A DNA stretch of 64,000 nucleotides from Pseudomonas psychrophila. GTDB taxonomy: Bacteria > Pseudomonadota > Gammaproteobacteria > Pseudomonadales > Pseudomonadaceae. Shown one piece after another: positions 46,701 to 55,003 of this stretch (its first letter is position 1; every line of letters starts with the position of its first letter). The notes under the pieces are model-generated. The model searched no databases, had not been told where the DNA came from, and worked only from the letters and a program-made list of their open reading frames with translations. The position numbers and the translations under genes are program-made. Where the stretch lies: the NCBI RefSeq assembly GCF_001043005.1, contig NZ_JYKZ01000004.1, positions 310,001 through 374,000 of the forward strand, written 5' to 3'.

Positions 46701-48986
46701 GCCCATTTGCGGCGCTGGTGGATGGATGCCAAGGATGACGCCCAACAGTGCTTCTACCTGAGCGAGATGCGCGAACGGGTCTTGCATATCCAACAGACCG
46801 ATTACCTGCGATTGGGCCTGCCCTACCGCAGCCAGGCGAGCGCCTATGTTGTGCCCGCTGACGATCCGTCGGTCGACGTCATCGGTTACGAAGCCTTTCT
46901 TGGCCCGCAATCGCCATTGGGCAAAGACCCGGCCACCGGCCAGCGCATGCTGGCGGGCCAGAGCCGCGTGCAATACCAGGGCTGCACGGACGGCACGGTG
47001 AACTTCGATGCGCTGCCTGAATACAGCGAACAGGGCCAACTGGATGCCGCTGCCCTGCAAGCCTACGTCGTGAAAGATGATCAGGGCGCAGACAAAAACC
47101 TGCTGGGCAGCACCCCTGGCGAGGTGAAAGCCCGACTCGAATCAGCGGGCTATGTCGATGTCGGACTGTGGCGGCCAACCAGCAATACCGTTGACACGTC
47201 CACCAGCCTTTGGGCAGCGCGCACGGGATACACAACCTTTGCCGGGGTCGAGCATTTCAACACGGTGCTTGAGCAAAAAGCGGTCGCATGGGTCAAGCCA
47301 TCGAAGGTCAGCTATGACAGCCTCTGGCTATTGCCTGTCACATTCACGGCACCTGACGACGGTGTTACCGAAGCGGTTCATGACTACAGCACGTTGCAGG
47401 TCAAATGGATTCGCGACCCCAATCAGAATGTCAGCCAGGCCCGTTACGACGGAATGGGCCGAGTGGTGCTGACCACCTTCTGGGGCACCGAGTGGGACGA
47501 AGGCACCCAAGCCGTTAAAAATGTCGGCTTTGGAAACATGGACAGTCACGCGTGGGTGCCGGCAAGTGCCGCCCAAGCCATTGCCGACAGCTCGGTCATG
47601 GGCGATCTGGCAACCGCACTCTTCTACGAAAGCAGTAGCTGGATGGGCCAAGCCCCGCCGGGCCTGCTACCCAATGGAGTGGAATTGGGGGTGCTGATGC
47701 CCACCGGACATTTGCGCGCCAGCGCGCGCAAACGCCTGGCCAAGGGTGATTACCCTGTAAACCAGATTCCGGCCCAGACCTGTTCAGCCTTGCTGGCCCT
47801 GCCTCGCGAACCGGCACACAGCGCCGTTTTGCAAGCTGACCGCTACCCGGGCGATCCCGATAAACAGGTGAGAATGTCGCTGAGCGCCTCGGATGGTTTT
47901 GGCCGTGCCTTGCAAAGCAAACAGAAAGTCGAACCGGGCCTGGCCTTCGCCGTCGACGACAAGGGCAACTTGATAACCCTGGGCGGTGAGCCGGTACAGG
48001 TGCAGGCCGACGAGCGCTGGTGCGTCAGTGAGCGCGTGGAATACAACAACAAGGGGTTGGCCGTTCGGGTCTACCGGCCTTATTTCGCGAACAAACACCG
48101 TTACATCAACGATGAATCATTCCGCCAGTTCGGCTACAGCGACCAGCAATTCTATGACCCGCTGGGGCGCCCCACCAAAACCATCACCGCCAGTGGCTAT
48201 TGGCGCCGCCAGACGTATATGGACTGGTACACCATCGCCGAGGATGAGAACGATCTGTATCAGGAGGCACTGGAACACCCGAGAGTCGCCAGCGTATTGC
48301 AGGCGAATGGTAACCGGCTCGATCCCATGCAAGCCCTTGAAGGCGCAACGGTGCGGGTTGAATACCCGGGCATGCTGGCCACCGACAGCATTACGGTGAG
48401 CTGGAGTGGTGTAGCCGGTATCGGTACACCTTCGTTGGCAGCAAAACAGGGCGACCTGAAAGGTCGGGTGCTGTTTGATATTCCAGCGACAGCCGTGGGG
48501 GCCAACCTCGGCAGAACGGTCCTGGTGACTTATACGGTGACACGGACAACCGGAGTGCTGCATTCAGAAGTGCTTGACCTGACCATTGCCACCCTCCCCG
48601 CGTCGCAAATCACCAACATGATTACTGTTGAAAAAGAGAGCAACGGTAAACTGGATGTAAACCGCGCACCCAATGGCGTGAATATTGATACCCGAACCTG
48701 CCCTTTTGTGGCGGTCGGGCAGAGGGTCTGGCTACGTCTGGAAGGCCAGAAGGCTGACGGTTCATTACACATACTCACGCTCTGGGAAGCGGCAACCGTG
48801 AATACCTATGAAGTAACTCAGGGTTATTTGCGCAAAGTCGCCCCAGCCAGCTACCTGATGCAACTGGCTGACGGCAGTGCGTTCAAGGTGATTTTCAAAG
48901 TCGCATTCACGGGTAGCGATGAAACACAGGCGTTAGCGTTCCCCGTGAAAACATTGATCATTCTTAACAGTACCAATGCCTCGTAA
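43704..48986 (+). CDS. TcB-like subunit of a Tc (ABC) toxin complex
   Basis: 1760 residues from ATG 43704 (MAQEPLSISAPSLPKGGGAI; AGGAG ends 9 bp before it; ATG 43698 is also in frame). Domain order: SpvB/TcaC N-terminal part (about 10-310; GEGWGAVGLTGAASLAIPLP, GRGYAPALGLSYSSGAGRTE FG), FG-GAP/VCBS-like propeller repeats (DVNGDGKLDWLV near 487, DLDGSGAVDILYWQ near 645), then TcdB middle domains and a long C-terminal part. In Tc toxins TcB and TccC build the hollow cocoon that holds the effector and docks on TcA. The next gene is a TccC, 47 bp on, as expected. No TcA in the window. Length slightly above typical TcB (about 1480-1500); the extra lies in the C-terminal third. Confidence 0.88.
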   Translation: MAQEPLSISAPSLPKGGGAIQSIGEGWGAVGLTGAASLAIPLPITPGRGYAPALGLSYSSGAGRTEFGQGWSINRPSISRQTSLQTPQFEPDSNGQLAEPVYLSPSGDVLLAQRDASGQINTRDTSFFRDRQLSELYRVTAYQPRVEGDFSTYQHYVGTTDSFWLIQIADGSVHVYGHSDNARLQHVRSTSTWVAEWLLEESVAANGEHVLYEYVPENDASLNTLTGPAADAWRDRDTSTHRYLQRVRYGNLTGDRVPFVMQDPAVRTWLFDLVFDYGEADARLVACPQYPKTPGTQWPLRADPVSSYRYGFEERTLRLCHQVLMFHWCADGPDNSGPVLLQGEPALVQRLQLEYSQQPAVSLLTAAHVIGYVGQKAQFNPPQEFDYTPFTFTPESARFSPFFTEQTPVQSPGIDADNYQLVDLFGDGLAGILYRLQNAWYYRRPIRHPMPGLNKNAVGYAAQELLKQIPVANNNSPTLQVLTDVNGDGKLDWLVAQPSIAGFFTLNTDQQWSHFTPYAAFPSEFFHPRAQLASLMGNGLSDLAMIGTRSVRLYVNLKNQGFDTPVEVHRLGTETALPAVIDERCELVAFSDLLGSGQQHLVHITGQAVRCFPNLGRGRFGEPVNFGRLDFAGEFNPAHIRLADLDGSGAVDILYWQSSSVQIFMNLSGHGFAAPITITLPEGLRYDSLTRVSVADLQGLGCTSLVVTSHTNTPALVPAHWRCDFVTDNKPYLLCATDNNRGAAGEVVYRSSAQEWLDEKNLLPDPSQAVSEMPFAMHVVSEQRQLDQITGNHLSQFFTYRHGYYDGVEREFRGFGLLLQTDTEADNSDTQGFSAPVMSKTWFHTGKTLHMDVPDAWAGDIQLAPLGNTLCTQHIDGTEQTHTDWDAPTLRDAARTLSGSVLRAETLGVDGNAVPYSVTQSRYGVRLLQARSNVSPYSVMLPFVIEQRSLQYERQINDPLCQHQLNLAIDDYGTVSHGVGVAYARRADAQPPYPDDEEHAHLRRWWMDAKDDAQQCFYLSEMRERVLHIQQTDYLRLGLPYRSQASAYVVPADDPSVDVIGYEAFLGPQSPLGKDPATGQRMLAGQSRVQYQGCTDGTVNFDALPEYSEQGQLDAAALQAYVVKDDQGADKNLLGSTPGEVKARLESAGYVDVGLWRPTSNTVDTSTSLWAARTGYTTFAGVEHFNTVLEQKAVAWVKPSKVSYDSLWLLPVTFTAPDDGVTEAVHDYSTLQVKWIRDPNQNVSQARYDGMGRVVLTTFWGTEWDEGTQAVKNVGFGNMDSHAWVPASAAQAIADSSVMGDLATALFYESSSWMGQAPPGLLPNGVELGVLMPTGHLRASARKRLAKGDYPVNQIPAQTCSALLALPREPAHSAVLQADRYPGDPDKQVRMSLSASDGFGRALQSKQKVEPGLAFAVDDKGNLITLGGEPVQVQADERWCVSERVEYNNKGLAVRVYRPYFANKHRYINDESFRQFGYSDQQFYDPLGRPTKTITASGYWRRQTYMDWYTIAEDENDLYQEALEHPRVASVLQANGNRLDPMQALEGATVRVEYPGMLATDSITVSWSGVAGIGTPSLAAKQGDLKGRVLFDIPATAVGANLGRTVLVTYTVTRTTGVLHSEVLDLTIATLPASQITNMITVEKESNGKLDVNRAPNGVNIDTRTCPFVAVGQRVWLRLEGQKADGSLHILTLWEAATVNTYEVTQGYLRKVAPASYLMQLADGSAFKVIFKVAFTGSDETQALAFPVKTLIILNSTNAS

Positions 48987-49024
48987 TGGACGACGAGTCT
49001 CCATTGCCAACGCAACAATGAGGC

Positions 49025-51745
49025 ATGGCAACGATGACTTATCTATTGCACCAAAAAACGCCACTACTGATCTCGATAGACCCGCGCGCAGCCCTGCTGC
49101 GCACCGTGACCTACCATCGTCTGGAGATCAGTCAGACACCATCGGCCCACACCACGCGGCAACGGTATAACGCGCTGGGTCATCTCACCGAACAATGGGA
49201 TCCACGACTGTCGATGGCCAATCAGCAAACTCGTTTCAGCCTGTCGGGGCAGGAGTTGCGCAGTGATTCGGTGGATGAAGGCTGGCGCGTCAGTTTCTTC
49301 AACGCGGCCGCACAGTTCGTACACAGTTGGGACGGGCGTGAAAGCTTTATGCGCCTGGACTACGATGAGCAACAGCGCCCTGTCGCACTGTTTGAAAAAG
49401 GGGCTGACGAAAACGTAGAGCAGTGCGTCGAACGCTTTCTCTATGCCGCAAATAATACTGAAGATGCTCAGCGCAACCGGTGTGGCCGCATGCTGCGTCA
49501 CGACGATCCAGCTGGCAGTTTGTGGCATGAAGCGTTCGCCGTAACCGGCCAGCCACTGATTGAGACCCGGCGTTTTTGCGTCTCACTGAGCGCTCCTCAC
49601 TGGCCGGATGCCCCGCTCCAGACCGCCAGTTACAGCACCCGCTGGCAATACGACGCACTGGGCGCGGTGAAGGCGCAAACCGATGCTGCAGGCCACATCG
49701 AGACGTTTAACCTCGACATTGCCAGCCACCCTCGTGCCTCGCAACTGGATGGTATGCCCCTGCTCAAAAACTGCGAATACAACGCTTTCAATCAGGTGGA
49801 AACCGAACAAGCTGGCAACAATGTACTGACCATCGCCAGCTACTCAGCGGCAAATGGCCGGTTGCTGAGCCTCAAGGCCAGCACTCAGGCCGGGCATCTA
49901 CTGCAAGACCTGCACTACCAGTACGACCCGGTGGGCAATGTCGAACAAATCGAAGATATGGCCCAACCCGTTCAATGGTTTGCCCAGCAACGGGTTGAAG
50001 CGCTCAGTACCTATCGTTACGACACCCTGTACCAACTGGTCGAAGCCACGGGCCGGGAAAGCATCAACCAAATGATCGGGCCCGATCTGCCGGGGCTGGA
50101 AACCTTCGGCATGCCGGACGACAGTCGCTGGCGCAACTACACCCAGACCTACACCTACGACAGCGGCAACAACCTGACCCAACTCAAGCATGACGCGGGG
50201 GCCGGTCACACCTATTTGCGCCAGATGGTGGTGGACGCACACAGTAACCGCAGCCTGCTCAAGGAAGAGAACCCCGCTGACTTCACGACCCGTTTCGATG
50301 CCAACGGCAATCACCTGGCATTGGCGCCGGGCCAAATGATGCACTGGAATGCGCGCAACCAACTGCATCAGGTGACGCAGGTGTTGCGCGCGCAACCTGA
50401 CGGCCAGGACAACGATCTTGAAACCTATCTCTACGATGGCGAAGGTCAGCGCGTGCGCAAGGTACGACGAGCCAAGACGGGGGGTGGCGAGCAGATCAGT
50501 CAGACCCTGTATTTACCGGGGCTCGAAGTGCGTGAATCCACCTCGGGTGAGCGACTGCATGTGATGACAACCCAGGCGGGACGCAACAACGTACAGGTGT
50601 TGCATTGGGAGGCCGGGCGACCCGACGAAATCGATCAGGATCAGTGGCGCTACAGCCTGGGGGATCATCTGGGCAGCAGCACCCTGGAGCTGGATCAGGC
50701 AGGCGAACTGATCAGCCAGGAAACTTACTATCCGTACGGCGGCACATCCTGGTGGGCCGCACGCAGTGCCGTGCAGGCCAGGTACAAGACCCTGCGTTAT
50801 TCCGGCAAAGAGCGGGATGCCACGGGGCTGTATTACTACGGTTACAGATACTATGCGCCCTTCCTGTGTCGATGGATAAGTCCTGATCCGACAGGCACCA
50901 CTGATGGTCTTAATCGCTACCGGATGGTAAGAAACAAACCCTCTTCAGCGTATGACTTACAGGGGCTGATGTTCAAAAATGTTGCAGTGGCCGCCGCGTC
51001 TACTGCTGCACTGGGTTATCAAGCCTATAAAGACAGGATTGAACAAGCTGTACCAGCAAGAATATCTAAGCCTTCAATGGCAAATGACAAGATTCACCAA
51101 ATGCATGAAAAAGCATTACAAACCAAAAACGAAAGCACCACGATAGATAAAATTGAAAATAACTTGTCTGGCAGAGGAAGTGTCATTACAAACTTCTTAA
51201 CAAAAGGAGAACTTCCAGCCGCCGAGTCTATTAAAAACCAGTCAGAAAACCTTGCCACCATAGTGGAATTCTCTCAGACGGGCAGCCTATCGGACTTGGA
51301 CAAGGGCGCATTACTGAAGGCCACGGCCTCAGACATAGCACATAACGTACCCCAACGAATATACCAAGCGGTCAAGAACTTATACACGGTTTCGACTGTC
51401 TCTTCCGAGGGGATTGATGAACTTAGAGATACTGCACAAATTATCAAAGAAGACATTGCCGACACCGTTGTGGTGGGCCTATCTATAGGGGCAATGGGCA
51501 ATGCTGCGCTGGGCGCAGCCAAAGTAATTGTTCCAGGTGCTGCAATCCCTATAACATTAGGCCAGATACTTTGGACCGCGTCTTCCGTTGGCAAAACAGT
51601 CAATGACACTAATGAGAAGATCAAAGAACATATCGAGGATTCGCCTATCAGTCATGATGCCAGAAACCAGTTATTTCAAAACATGAGAAGCGCGAATGAC
51701 AAAAATCGAGAGGTGTTATTGAAAGCCGCAGGGTTCACAAAATAG
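49025..51745 (+). CDS. TccC-like Rhs toxin with unrecognised helical C-terminal effector
   Basis: 906 residues from ATG 49025; ATG 49034 (MTYLLHQKTPLL) fits the GAGG spacing better and may be the true start. Residues to about 648 are the Rhs shell: YD-repeats (YDALGAVKAQTDAAGH, YDPVGNVEQIEDMAQ), ending in the conserved self-cleaving core RYYAPFLCRWISPDPTGTTD GLNRYRMVRNKPSSAYDLQG L. The last about 258 residues are the variable effector, in visibly more AT-rich DNA. They are helical and Lys/Glu/Ser-rich, with a hydrophobic run TVVVGLSIGAMGNAALGAAK and VIVPGAAIPITLGQILWTAS. No ADP-ribosyltransferase, deamidase or other known TccC motif seen. Pairs with the TcB-like gene upstream. Confidence 0.85.
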   Translation: MATMTYLLHQKTPLLISIDPRAALLRTVTYHRLEISQTPSAHTTRQRYNALGHLTEQWDPRLSMANQQTRFSLSGQELRSDSVDEGWRVSFFNAAAQFVHSWDGRESFMRLDYDEQQRPVALFEKGADENVEQCVERFLYAANNTEDAQRNRCGRMLRHDDPAGSLWHEAFAVTGQPLIETRRFCVSLSAPHWPDAPLQTASYSTRWQYDALGAVKAQTDAAGHIETFNLDIASHPRASQLDGMPLLKNCEYNAFNQVETEQAGNNVLTIASYSAANGRLLSLKASTQAGHLLQDLHYQYDPVGNVEQIEDMAQPVQWFAQQRVEALSTYRYDTLYQLVEATGRESINQMIGPDLPGLETFGMPDDSRWRNYTQTYTYDSGNNLTQLKHDAGAGHTYLRQMVVDAHSNRSLLKEENPADFTTRFDANGNHLALAPGQMMHWNARNQLHQVTQVLRAQPDGQDNDLETYLYDGEGQRVRKVRRAKTGGGEQISQTLYLPGLEVRESTSGERLHVMTTQAGRNNVQVLHWEAGRPDEIDQDQWRYSLGDHLGSSTLELDQAGELISQETYYPYGGTSWWAARSAVQARYKTLRYSGKERDATGLYYYGYRYYAPFLCRWISPDPTGTTDGLNRYRMVRNKPSSAYDLQGLMFKNVAVAAASTAALGYQAYKDRIEQAVPARISKPSMANDKIHQMHEKALQTKNESTTIDKIENNLSGRGSVITNFLTKGELPAAESIKNQSENLATIVEFSQTGSLSDLDKGALLKATASDIAHNVPQRIYQAVKNLYTVSTVSSEGIDELRDTAQIIKEDIADTVVVGLSIGAMGNAALGAAKVIVPGAAIPITLGQILWTASSVGKTVNDTNEKIKEHIEDSPISHDARNQLFQNMRSANDKNREVLLKAAGFTK

Positions 51746-51752
51746 ACACCCC

Positions 51753-51791
51753 AAAAGTCACTGTCAGATCGAACATTCTGACAGTGACTTT
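51753..51791. terminator. Long hairpin between the two TccC transcription units
   Basis: AAAGTCACTGTCAGA - 7-nt loop - TTCTGACAGTGACTTT, 15 or more perfect pairs, between convergent genes. No good T-run on either strand, so it may be a processing or attenuation hairpin; the CTGTCA word recurs in the palindrome at 43543. Confidence 0.6.
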
Positions 51792-51978
51792 GGCAATCTT
51801 CACTTGCACAGCCACTGCCAGTAGATCCTTATACACGGTGCAATTAAAGTCACGTTTGAAAAACACAAAACTCTAAACGTTAAAGTCATCGACCGCTTTA
51901 TCCTGATCACTACCCTAACGTTACAAATATAGAGGCGGCGCAATCAATCTGCTGCATCACACCGCCCCTGCGCCCCTG

Positions 51979-52548
51979 TCAGCCAAAGTACTTGCGTAGC
52001 TCAACCGGTGTCTTAATCTGATCTCGCGCACGTTGATACTGAAGCTCTACTTCTGTAGCCGAGCTTTTTACATACTTGACGCGCCCAACCTGAGTACGCG
52101 TCATGCCCAATGCCGTTAAAGCATTATCGAATGAAGGACCTGACTGATAATGGCGATTGACCTTCATCGACCTCATGTCATTGTCACCTTGGGCATCAAA
52201 GCCAACGGTATGGGTATCGACATCCGTCAGTTTGTCCAAAAAGCCGACAGCAGGATTGAACGAGTCCATAAACCCGCTAAAGCAGGTATACAGAGACACC
52301 GTTTTGACCGTGTCCTTGCTCTGCAACTTGGCAATGGCATCTTTAACCAAAAGCTCACTGGTACTTCCCAGAGTGACCACGCTCTGCTGCCCTCGTTTAG
52401 GGCTGATGGAACCGTGATAATCAAGAATCACCTTGTCGATACCCGCCAGTTGCCCCGTACCGATTGCATTCCAGGTGTCCGTCAGTTCCTTCACTGAACT
52501 GGCATAAGCACCGGTGACCTGATGACCTTTATGCGTCAGGTAACTCAT
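51979..52548 (-). CDS. TccC effector domain split from its Rhs core; clan CD peptidase-like pattern
   Basis: 189 codons from ATG 52548, overlapping the stop of the TccC gene (ATGA). Coding sense continues upstream in the same frame for about 24 codons before the ATG (ISAKISPFSIDRDEKATAEF SSKK), so the ATG is probably internal to a former single protein. IDKVILDYHGS (His45) and, 44 residues on, VKTVSLYTCFSG (Cys89) each follow a hydrophobic strand. That is the arrangement of the His-Gly and Cys dyad in clan CD peptidases and CHAT domains. If so, this is a protease effector. Family not recognised; activity is inference. The effector ends PVELRKYFG. Confidence 0.6.
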   Translation of the reverse strand: MSYLTHKGHQVTGAYASSVKELTDTWNAIGTGQLAGIDKVILDYHGSISPKRGQQSVVTLGSTSELLVKDAIAKLQSKDTVKTVSLYTCFSGFMDSFNPAVGFLDKLTDVDTHTVGFDAQGDNDMRSMKVNRHYQSGPSFDNALTALGMTRTQVGRVKYVKSSATEVELQYQRARDQIKTPVELRKYFG

Positions 52549-54812
52549 TTTTTTACTGGAAAACTCAGCCGTTGCTTTCTCATCCCTATCGATTGAGAAC
52601 GGACTGATTTTGGCACTGATTTACAAGATGTTTTTCTTGGGTTGATCTTTGGTGAGATCAACTTTTTAGCCAATATCTCTATCAAATCAAAAGGCACTTT
52701 AAAAACTTCAGGCGTGAACACGTTGCTCAATGTCTTGGGCGCGGCGCCAGCCCCTTCATTTTCATTTTCCAGTACCAACCCCAATGTGTCCTTAAAGGTA
52801 ATGGGATTGTTCCTGACCATCAGGTACAGGCCATCCACAGTTCCGGCCGGGTCGGCACTCAGCCATCGGCCTGCCCAACTCTGGTAATAGCGATGCCCGT
52901 AGTAGTACAGCCCCGTTGCATCACGCTCCCTACCCGAATAACGGATGGTCTTGTAGTCTGCTTCGACCTGACTGCGAGCAGTCCAAACCGCCGTCCCTGC
53001 GAACGGGTAATATTCTTCCAGGCTGATGATCTCACCGCTTGCATCCAGTTCCAGTGCGCTGCTCCCGATCAGGCCGCTGTAGCTGTAGCACACCTGATTA
53101 TTGGTGTTCACAAGCCCGACCTCCCAGTGCAGTACCCGTACCTGTGCCCGACCCGCCTCACCCAGCACGATAGTGTGCAAGTCCTCTCTCAAGCTGTCGC
53201 CGCTGTGGGACGTGCGCTGCTCCAACCCAGGCAGATAGATCACACGCTGCACTTGAGTGTTATTACCACTGAGTTGGGTGCTGAGCTTTTCGATCCGCAG
53301 ACCATCACTGGCGTAACGATATTGCTCGCTGTCCGATCCCGCGCCCTCTCGTACCACCGGGTTGACCTGTTGCAACTGCCCCCGGGCATTCCAGTTCAGG
53401 TGCTGCCCCTGGAACAGTTGCAATTGATGCCCTCCACTGTCGAACAACGCGTCGACTGCCCCGGTGGCTGACGTCAGCGAGTCCAGCACTGCACGGTTGC
53501 TGCGCGAAGAGACGGTTATTTCGCTGGTGTAGTTATTGCCCGTGGCCGGTGCACTGTGGCGGATGCGCATGAGGTTGTTGCCACGGTCATAGGTATAGGT
53601 GCGGGTGTAATTGGTGTAAGCACTGTCATCGGCGGGAAGCGGGATAAGCGGGGAAACAAGTGTGCTGCTTTGTTGACCGATACTTGCCATCTGACGTCCG
53701 GTCGCTTGTACTAGTTGATACAGACTGTCATAGCGGTAAGTGCCTTGTGGCACAACTTTTTGATTGCGCCAGAACTGGGTGGCTTGGGCATCGTTGTGTA
53801 CCAGCACTACATTGCCCACCGGGTCGTAGTCATAACGCAGATCTTGCAGAAGGCGGGCACCGCTTGAGTGCCCGGCGGGGCGTTCGGTCTTGATGCCAAC
53901 CAGCCGCACGCTCGCTGCGTCATAGCTGTAAGTAGTCACCACGCCATTGCCGTGTTCTTCACGCAGTTTTTTACCTTGGCCCGAGTACGCCAGGGAGGCC
54001 ACGATCACTTGTTCGGCTTGCCCCTTGAGCGTCAGCCAACTGCCCTTGAGTTGCCCGGCAATGTCGTAGGCCACACGTTGAACATTGCCATAAGCGTCCG
54101 TCTGGGACAGGGTTGTACCGGTTGCATCAGGGGTGTTCAAGGACGTGAACAAAGTCGTAGCCAGCAGGCTTTGCCAAGCGAGTTCGTCAGCGCCTTGCCA
54201 GTCAGCTTCCTTATGCTCTCGCAACAACTGCCGGCTAACCGATGTCGACATGCCTGTCAGGGCGATGCAGTGGGTCTGTTCAAGCCCGGCGGTATCGTAA
54301 TGACGCACACATTGTCCGGTGAGGTTGCGATCCTGTTGCGCCTGAACGTTGTTTGCCCAGAAAAAACGCTCAGTCACCCGGGCCGCTTGGTCATTGGCCT
54401 GCTCAGCTATTTCAAGCAGGCGGCCAGGCTGACCATTGCTCTCATAGCGGAAGGTACGGCGAAGCCCCGTAGCTGAAACATTAAATAAGGGACGCCCAGC
54501 AGCGTCGCTAAACGTGAGTGTGGTGCCAGCATCCACACTGTCAGTGCGCAGAACCTCACCGGTCAGTGACGATTGATAGGAAAAGTTAGGGTTAACTGTG
54601 CTATCGACCTGTTGCAAGCCAAACAGCCGCGGGTCAGTGCTTTGCACAAGCACTCCACGGGCAGTGTAATCATGGCGGGTAATACGCTCATCTGTCTGCG
54701 TCAGCGTATCGGGGTGACGATGGTAGTGGACGTTACGGATAACCAAACCACGATTATCATTAACCGTTAGTTGCGGTGTATTTCGGTACAAGGCGCCAGT
54801 GATACTGAACAT
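52545..54812 (-). CDS. TccC-like Rhs protein, effector region out of frame
   Basis: 755 codons. Begins MFSITGALYRNTPQLTVNDN RGLVIRNVHYHR, the canonical TccC start. YD-repeats follow, and the Rhs core ends at about residue 675 (RYYQSWAGRWLSADPAGTVD GLYLMVRNNPITFKDTLGL). The DGLYLMVRNN part is two residues shorter than the usual DGLNLYxMVRNN. After about 725 the reading turns into a basic, low-complexity tail (CKSVPKSVRSQSIGMRKQRL) and stops at TGA. The sensible continuation lies one frame over, in the ORF that ends at 51979. One base inserted in the short A-run at 52620-52622 would rejoin them into about 940 residues. As sequenced, the core lacks its effector. Confidence 0.8.
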   Translation of the reverse strand: MFSITGALYRNTPQLTVNDNRGLVIRNVHYHRHPDTLTQTDERITRHDYTARGVLVQSTDPRLFGLQQVDSTVNPNFSYQSSLTGEVLRTDSVDAGTTLTFSDAAGRPLFNVSATGLRRTFRYESNGQPGRLLEIAEQANDQAARVTERFFWANNVQAQQDRNLTGQCVRHYDTAGLEQTHCIALTGMSTSVSRQLLREHKEADWQGADELAWQSLLATTLFTSLNTPDATGTTLSQTDAYGNVQRVAYDIAGQLKGSWLTLKGQAEQVIVASLAYSGQGKKLREEHGNGVVTTYSYDAASVRLVGIKTERPAGHSSGARLLQDLRYDYDPVGNVVLVHNDAQATQFWRNQKVVPQGTYRYDSLYQLVQATGRQMASIGQQSSTLVSPLIPLPADDSAYTNYTRTYTYDRGNNLMRIRHSAPATGNNYTSEITVSSRSNRAVLDSLTSATGAVDALFDSGGHQLQLFQGQHLNWNARGQLQQVNPVVREGAGSDSEQYRYASDGLRIEKLSTQLSGNNTQVQRVIYLPGLEQRTSHSGDSLREDLHTIVLGEAGRAQVRVLHWEVGLVNTNNQVCYSYSGLIGSSALELDASGEIISLEEYYPFAGTAVWTARSQVEADYKTIRYSGRERDATGLYYYGHRYYQSWAGRWLSADPAGTVDGLYLMVRNNPITFKDTLGLVLENENEGAGAAPKTLSNVFTPEVFKVPFDLIEILAKKLISPKINPRKTSCKSVPKSVRSQSIGMRKQRLSFPVKK

Positions 54813-55003
54813 GGTTTATCTCCTATGTTTGACATAGAAAGTTAATAGCCAGCGATGCAGTTCTTTAAGCGTGTAACCGATTTAGCTTAGCCCCTGTCAG
54901 GGCGCCCACTCCGAAACAACGTACCGTCGAGCGCAAAGTCAAAGTCTGGGAAATGACATGTGCGCTTGTTCAACCGACCCTTCACCCAAGGTGCTCTGCC
55001 TAC

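Noticed and set aside
45645..47060. 471-codon frame antisense to the TcB-like gene
   Set aside because: Shadow frame; the sense gene has clear SpvB and repeat motifs.
51753..51791. Hairpin taken as an attachment site of a Tc island
   Set aside because: It lies inside the block, not at its edges, and no second copy flanks the block.
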